From NCBI RefSeq assembly GCF_026625745.1, contig NZ_CP113061.1:1265501-1329500 (forward strand): a stretch of 64,000 bases of DNA, given 5' to 3'. Below, piece by piece: positions 61,760 through 64,000 of the stretch. Position 1 is the stretch's first letter, and each line of letters begins with the position of its first letter. The notes under the pieces were generated by a model. The model saw only the letters and a list, made by a program, of their open reading frames with translations. It made no database searches and was not told where the DNA came from. The stretch comes from Asticcacaulis sp. SL142. GTDB lineage: Bacteria; Pseudomonadota; Alphaproteobacteria; Caulobacterales; Caulobacteraceae. Made by a program: the position numbers and the translations under genes.

Positions 61760-62509
61760 ATGGCTCTTGATATCCGCGTCTTCCCCTGTCTTCAGGACAA
61801 TTACGCCTTTTTAGTGCGCGATCAGGCGACGGGACAGGTGGCAACCATCGACACCCCCGACGCGGACATGATTGCGAATGCGATATCGGGTTTGAGCTGG
61901 GGGCGGCTTGACTACATCTTCAACACCCACTGGCACCCCGATCACACGAACGGCAATCAGGCGCTGAAAAACCGTTTTGGCTGCGAGATTTTCGGGCCGC
62001 AGGAAGTGAGCCGCAACGCCCCGCTTGATCAGGTCATACACCCCGGCGATGAGATCGCTCTTGGGGAAACGCGTTTTGAGATCATGGATTTGCGTGGCCA
62101 TACCGCCGGTCAGATTGGCTATGTAAACCGCGATTTTAAAGTCGCGTTTGTCGGTGACTGCCTGTTCGTGCTGGGCTGCGGGCGGCTGCGGGAAGGCTCT
62201 GCCGCCGATATGTGGGCGAGCCTGACGCGCCTGATGACCCTGCCCGAAGACACCCTGATCTACAGCGCTCATGAATATGCGCTGGATAACCTAAGATTTG
62301 CCGAAAGCCTTGATATCCATGATGATCTGGCGGTTCAGGCCAGCCATTTGCGCACGCTCAGGGCTCAGGGTCTGCCCACCGTACCGTCACGCCTTGGCGA
62401 CGAAATCCGCGCCAATCCATTCCTGAAACTCCCGCTCATGGAGCCGGATTTTGACGCGCAGGCGAACCGTTTTGGCGATCTTCGCGCCCGCAAGGATCAG
62501 TTTCGCTGA
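61760..62509 (+). CDS. gloB: Hydroxyacylglutathione hydrolase (glyoxalase II)
   Basis: 249 residues. Metallo-beta-lactamase fold with the zinc motif NTHWHPDHTNG (HxHxDH), further ligands in DLRGHTAGQIGY, the Asp in AFVGDCLFVLGCGR and the His in IYSAHEYALDNLRF. The C-terminal glyoxalase II domain (TVPSRLGDEIRANPFL) is complete. It hydrolyses S-lactoylglutathione to D-lactate and glutathione. I chose ATG 61760 (MALDIRVFPCLQDNYAFLV), which matches the family N-terminus; longer frames begin in the promoter repeat. Confidence 0.96.
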   Translation: MALDIRVFPCLQDNYAFLVRDQATGQVATIDTPDADMIANAISGLSWGRLDYIFNTHWHPDHTNGNQALKNRFGCEIFGPQEVSRNAPLDQVIHPGDEIALGETRFEIMDLRGHTAGQIGYVNRDFKVAFVGDCLFVLGCGRLREGSAADMWASLTRLMTLPEDTLIYSAHEYALDNLRFAESLDIHDDLAVQASHLRTLRAQGLPTVPSRLGDEIRANPFLKLPLMEPDFDAQANRFGDLRARKDQFR

Positions 62510-62693
62510 CACGCCACAAATTTGCCGCAAGTTACAACCTATCAATGGCACATGACCTTACGTCAAAACTTGTGTCGGTTTCAGTTGCAACCGTGACCAA
62601 AAAAGGGCATAAGTAGGCCATAAGTAACCTGCGTATAATCTGAACATGTGATTCCACCGCTTCTGCGGTCAAACCCTATCCCGCGCAGACGTC

Positions 62694-63341
62694 ATGTCAT
62701 CTATATTTGACATCGTTATTTCCTTCGTCGCCGCGCTGATCGCGGCGGCCTTTGCCCATTTCGGCGCTTCGGAAATACCCGCTGGACGCAACCTGCCCGC
62801 GGCGGCCACTCCGCCGGAAGCCACATCCTATATGGAGCCCGCGCCCGTAACGGCACCTGAACCACCGGCTGCCCCGGTGGCTCCGCAACCGATCAGCGAT
62901 ATTCAAGTTGATCAGGACGAAGCTGAACACGCGGCGGCCATCGCCGAACAGGCCGAATACGAAGCTGAAATGATCGCTCACGAAGCGGAAATGAAGGCCC
63001 ATGAAGCGCAACTCAAAGCGTTTGAAGACCAGATTGAAGCGCGTATCGAGGCGGTTCACCGCAAGGCCGAGGCCCGCCACCTGTCAAACCTGTCGTTCCG
63101 GATCGACGGCAAAACCGTGAGCGGCATCAATGTTACGCTGCCGCAGAATTTCACGCCTGAGCATTTCAACCCCGAAGCCTTTGCTGTGCCTCCGATTGAT
63201 GTCGCCTCCCTCGAAGCCGCAAAATCCCACGCCCAGCCATTGGAACGGGTAGCACAAGCCGCCTGCAAGGCTGCCGAAGCCGCCCGCGTCCAGCAAATGA
63301 TGACCCAGCACGCACACCCTTCCGGTGACGTGGTTCTGTGA
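62694..63341 (+). CDS. Alanine- and glutamate-rich membrane-anchored hypothetical protein
   Basis: 215 residues. An N-terminal transmembrane helix (FDIVISFVAALIAAAFAHFG) precedes a Pro/Ala-rich linker. A charged coiled-coil-like helix (about 75-125) contains a short repeat around EAEM-KAHEA (EYEAEMIAHEAEMKAHEAQL), and the C-terminal region is helical. No catalytic motif. It may be an envelope-associated or structural protein. Separated from gloB by 185 bases and from the next gene by about 170. Confidence 0.65.
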   Translation: MSSIFDIVISFVAALIAAAFAHFGASEIPAGRNLPAAATPPEATSYMEPAPVTAPEPPAAPVAPQPISDIQVDQDEAEHAAAIAEQAEYEAEMIAHEAEMKAHEAQLKAFEDQIEARIEAVHRKAEARHLSNLSFRIDGKTVSGINVTLPQNFTPEHFNPEAFAVPPIDVASLEAAKSHAQPLERVAQAACKAAEAARVQQMMTQHAHPSGDVVL

Positions 63342-63512
63342 GTTATAAATGCCGCTAAGGTGCGGCATCTCCACGAAAAATTGACAAAAATTTTGACAAA
63401 CCCCTTTACCATACGCGCCGGTTGAGGATAGCGTTTCCCCTCATTGGAGAAGCCAAGCCGGGGGAGAAGCCAGCCCGATGGATAATCCGGATATGGCTCA
63501 AAGGTGCCGTTT

Positions 63513-64000
63513 ATGAAATTCAGAACCCGTCCGCCGCTTAATCTGACCGCGCCACAAGTCGACGCCGAAGCGCGTGAGGCTGAGACTAATGCCGCCCCGT
63601 CAGCATCGGCGGATGATATTTTTGATGACGTGGCTATCCCGACCCCACCCCCGGAGGCCAGCCCGCCGGTCGCCACCCGTACCGCCCCCCCTTCGCGGGC
63701 GCGGTCGTCGGAACTACAGCCCTTACACACCCCCACCCGTCGTCAGGAAATGACGGTAAATTCAGGCCCTTACTGGGTTGGTGCCACTTTTGTCAGCCTG
63801 CTGTGGGCACTGGGGCTGGCCGCCTTCGCTTTGGGTGCCGAAGCCCAGCTTGACGCCTTTGTCACCGCCCCGCTTAAGGCGATCATCCTTGTATTCATGG
63901 GCCTGTTCCCGGCGGGCATGGTGTTCGCCTCGGCCTTTTTGCTGCGTCAGGCCGCGATTTTGGCCAGAGAGACCCGCCGCGCCTCAGACCTTGCCGACTC
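63513..64000 (+). CDS. Membrane-anchored protein, N-terminal part (continues past the window)
   Basis: At least 162 codons remain open to the right edge. It has a cytosolic N-terminus rich in Pro, Ala and acidic residues (about 1-85). Two hydrophobic segments follow: VGATFVSLLWALGLAAFALG and AIILVFMGLFPAGMVFASAF. A helical stretch then begins (LLRQAAILARETRRASDLAD). AAGG sits eight bases before the ATG. The layout (disordered N-terminus, two transmembrane helices, presumably a long coiled coil) resembles TipN-like polar proteins of Caulobacter, but this is a guess from topology only. Confidence 0.6.
   Translation, partial: MKFRTRPPLNLTAPQVDAEAREAETNAAPSASADDIFDDVAIPTPPPEASPPVATRTAPPSRARSSELQPLHTPTRRQEMTVNSGPYWVGATFVSLLWALGLAAFALGAEAQLDAFVTAPLKAIILVFMGLFPAGMVFASAFLLRQAAILARETRRASDLAD

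Noticed and set aside
1-64000. CRISPR array, rRNA operon or replication origin
   Set aside because: No regularly spaced repeats, no rRNA sequence and no DnaA-box cluster were recognised on reading the window.

Overview
The window looks like a chromosomal segment of an alphaproteobacterium of the Caulobacteraceae, most likely an Asticcacaulis- or Caulobacter-like organism. This is inferred from five large TonB-dependent receptors (TBDRs), a tryptophan-halogenase-like flavoprotein inside a glycan-degradation locus, quinone-type PyrD, Coq7, GatB and GluQRS of alphaproteobacterial type, and moderately high G+C coding DNA. No species call can be proven from sequence alone.

Layout: (1) 1-7.8 kb: the end of a secreted beta-lactamase-fold hydrolase, a PAS-PAS-GGDEF-EAL cyclic-di-GMP enzyme, a PadR regulator coupled to a HAAS-type membrane protein, and an outer-membrane receptor. 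(2) 7.8-10.7 kb: a graveyard of mobile DNA. It holds an internally deleted IS3 element, a sialate O-acetylesterase fragment with a nonsense codon, an IS5 transposase remnant, an A+T-rich patch with orphan small ORFs, and a nearly complete but frameshifted IS5-family element. (3) 10.7-16 kb: a TBDR and an S9 prolyl-oligopeptidase-type peptidase on the minus strand. (4) 16.1-17.3 kb: a second graveyard with an integrase C-terminus joined to a winged-helix/P-loop regulator remnant and a decayed IS5 transposase. (5) 17.4-32.8 kb: a TBDR and a PLP enzyme, an IS1595 element, a methyltransferase of uncertain N-terminus, an outer-membrane protein, gatB, a secreted amidohydrolase diverging from another TBDR, and an exported Asp-nucleophile alpha/beta hydrolase translationally coupled to a cupin.

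(6) 33.4-48.4 kb: a polysaccharide-utilisation locus. It contains a GH43 lipoprotein, an L-galactonate-dehydrogenase-like Zn enzyme, a broken rhamnose-mutarotase-like gene, a flavin-dependent halogenase homologue, a TBDR, a GH42 beta-galactosidase interrupted by a one-base frameshift, a GH29 alpha-L-fucosidase and a GH2 beta-galactosidase. Together these suggest uptake and trimming of a fucosylated, galactose- and pentose-containing plant glycan such as fucosylated xyloglucan. The locus ends at a truncated integrase beside tRNA-Leu(CAA), which suggests the right border of an old genomic island. (7) 49.4-64 kb: mostly housekeeping genes: a MarR regulator, a DedA/YqaA-type protein, DsbB, Coq7, a DUF1003 protein, an HNH endonuclease, GluQRS, a compositionally chimeric beta-propeller lipoprotein, a cold-shock protein, a lipase-like hydrolase, PyrD with a SixA-like phosphatase, a methyltransferase, GloB, and the start of a membrane-anchored protein that runs off the right edge.

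The observations most worth a second look are the A6 frameshift in the GH42 gene, the halogenase homologue within the glycan locus, the three-copy TTATTTGCA motif in a divergent TBDR promoter region, the orphan terminator-like hairpin upstream of the GH42 gene, and the stacked mobile-element scars.
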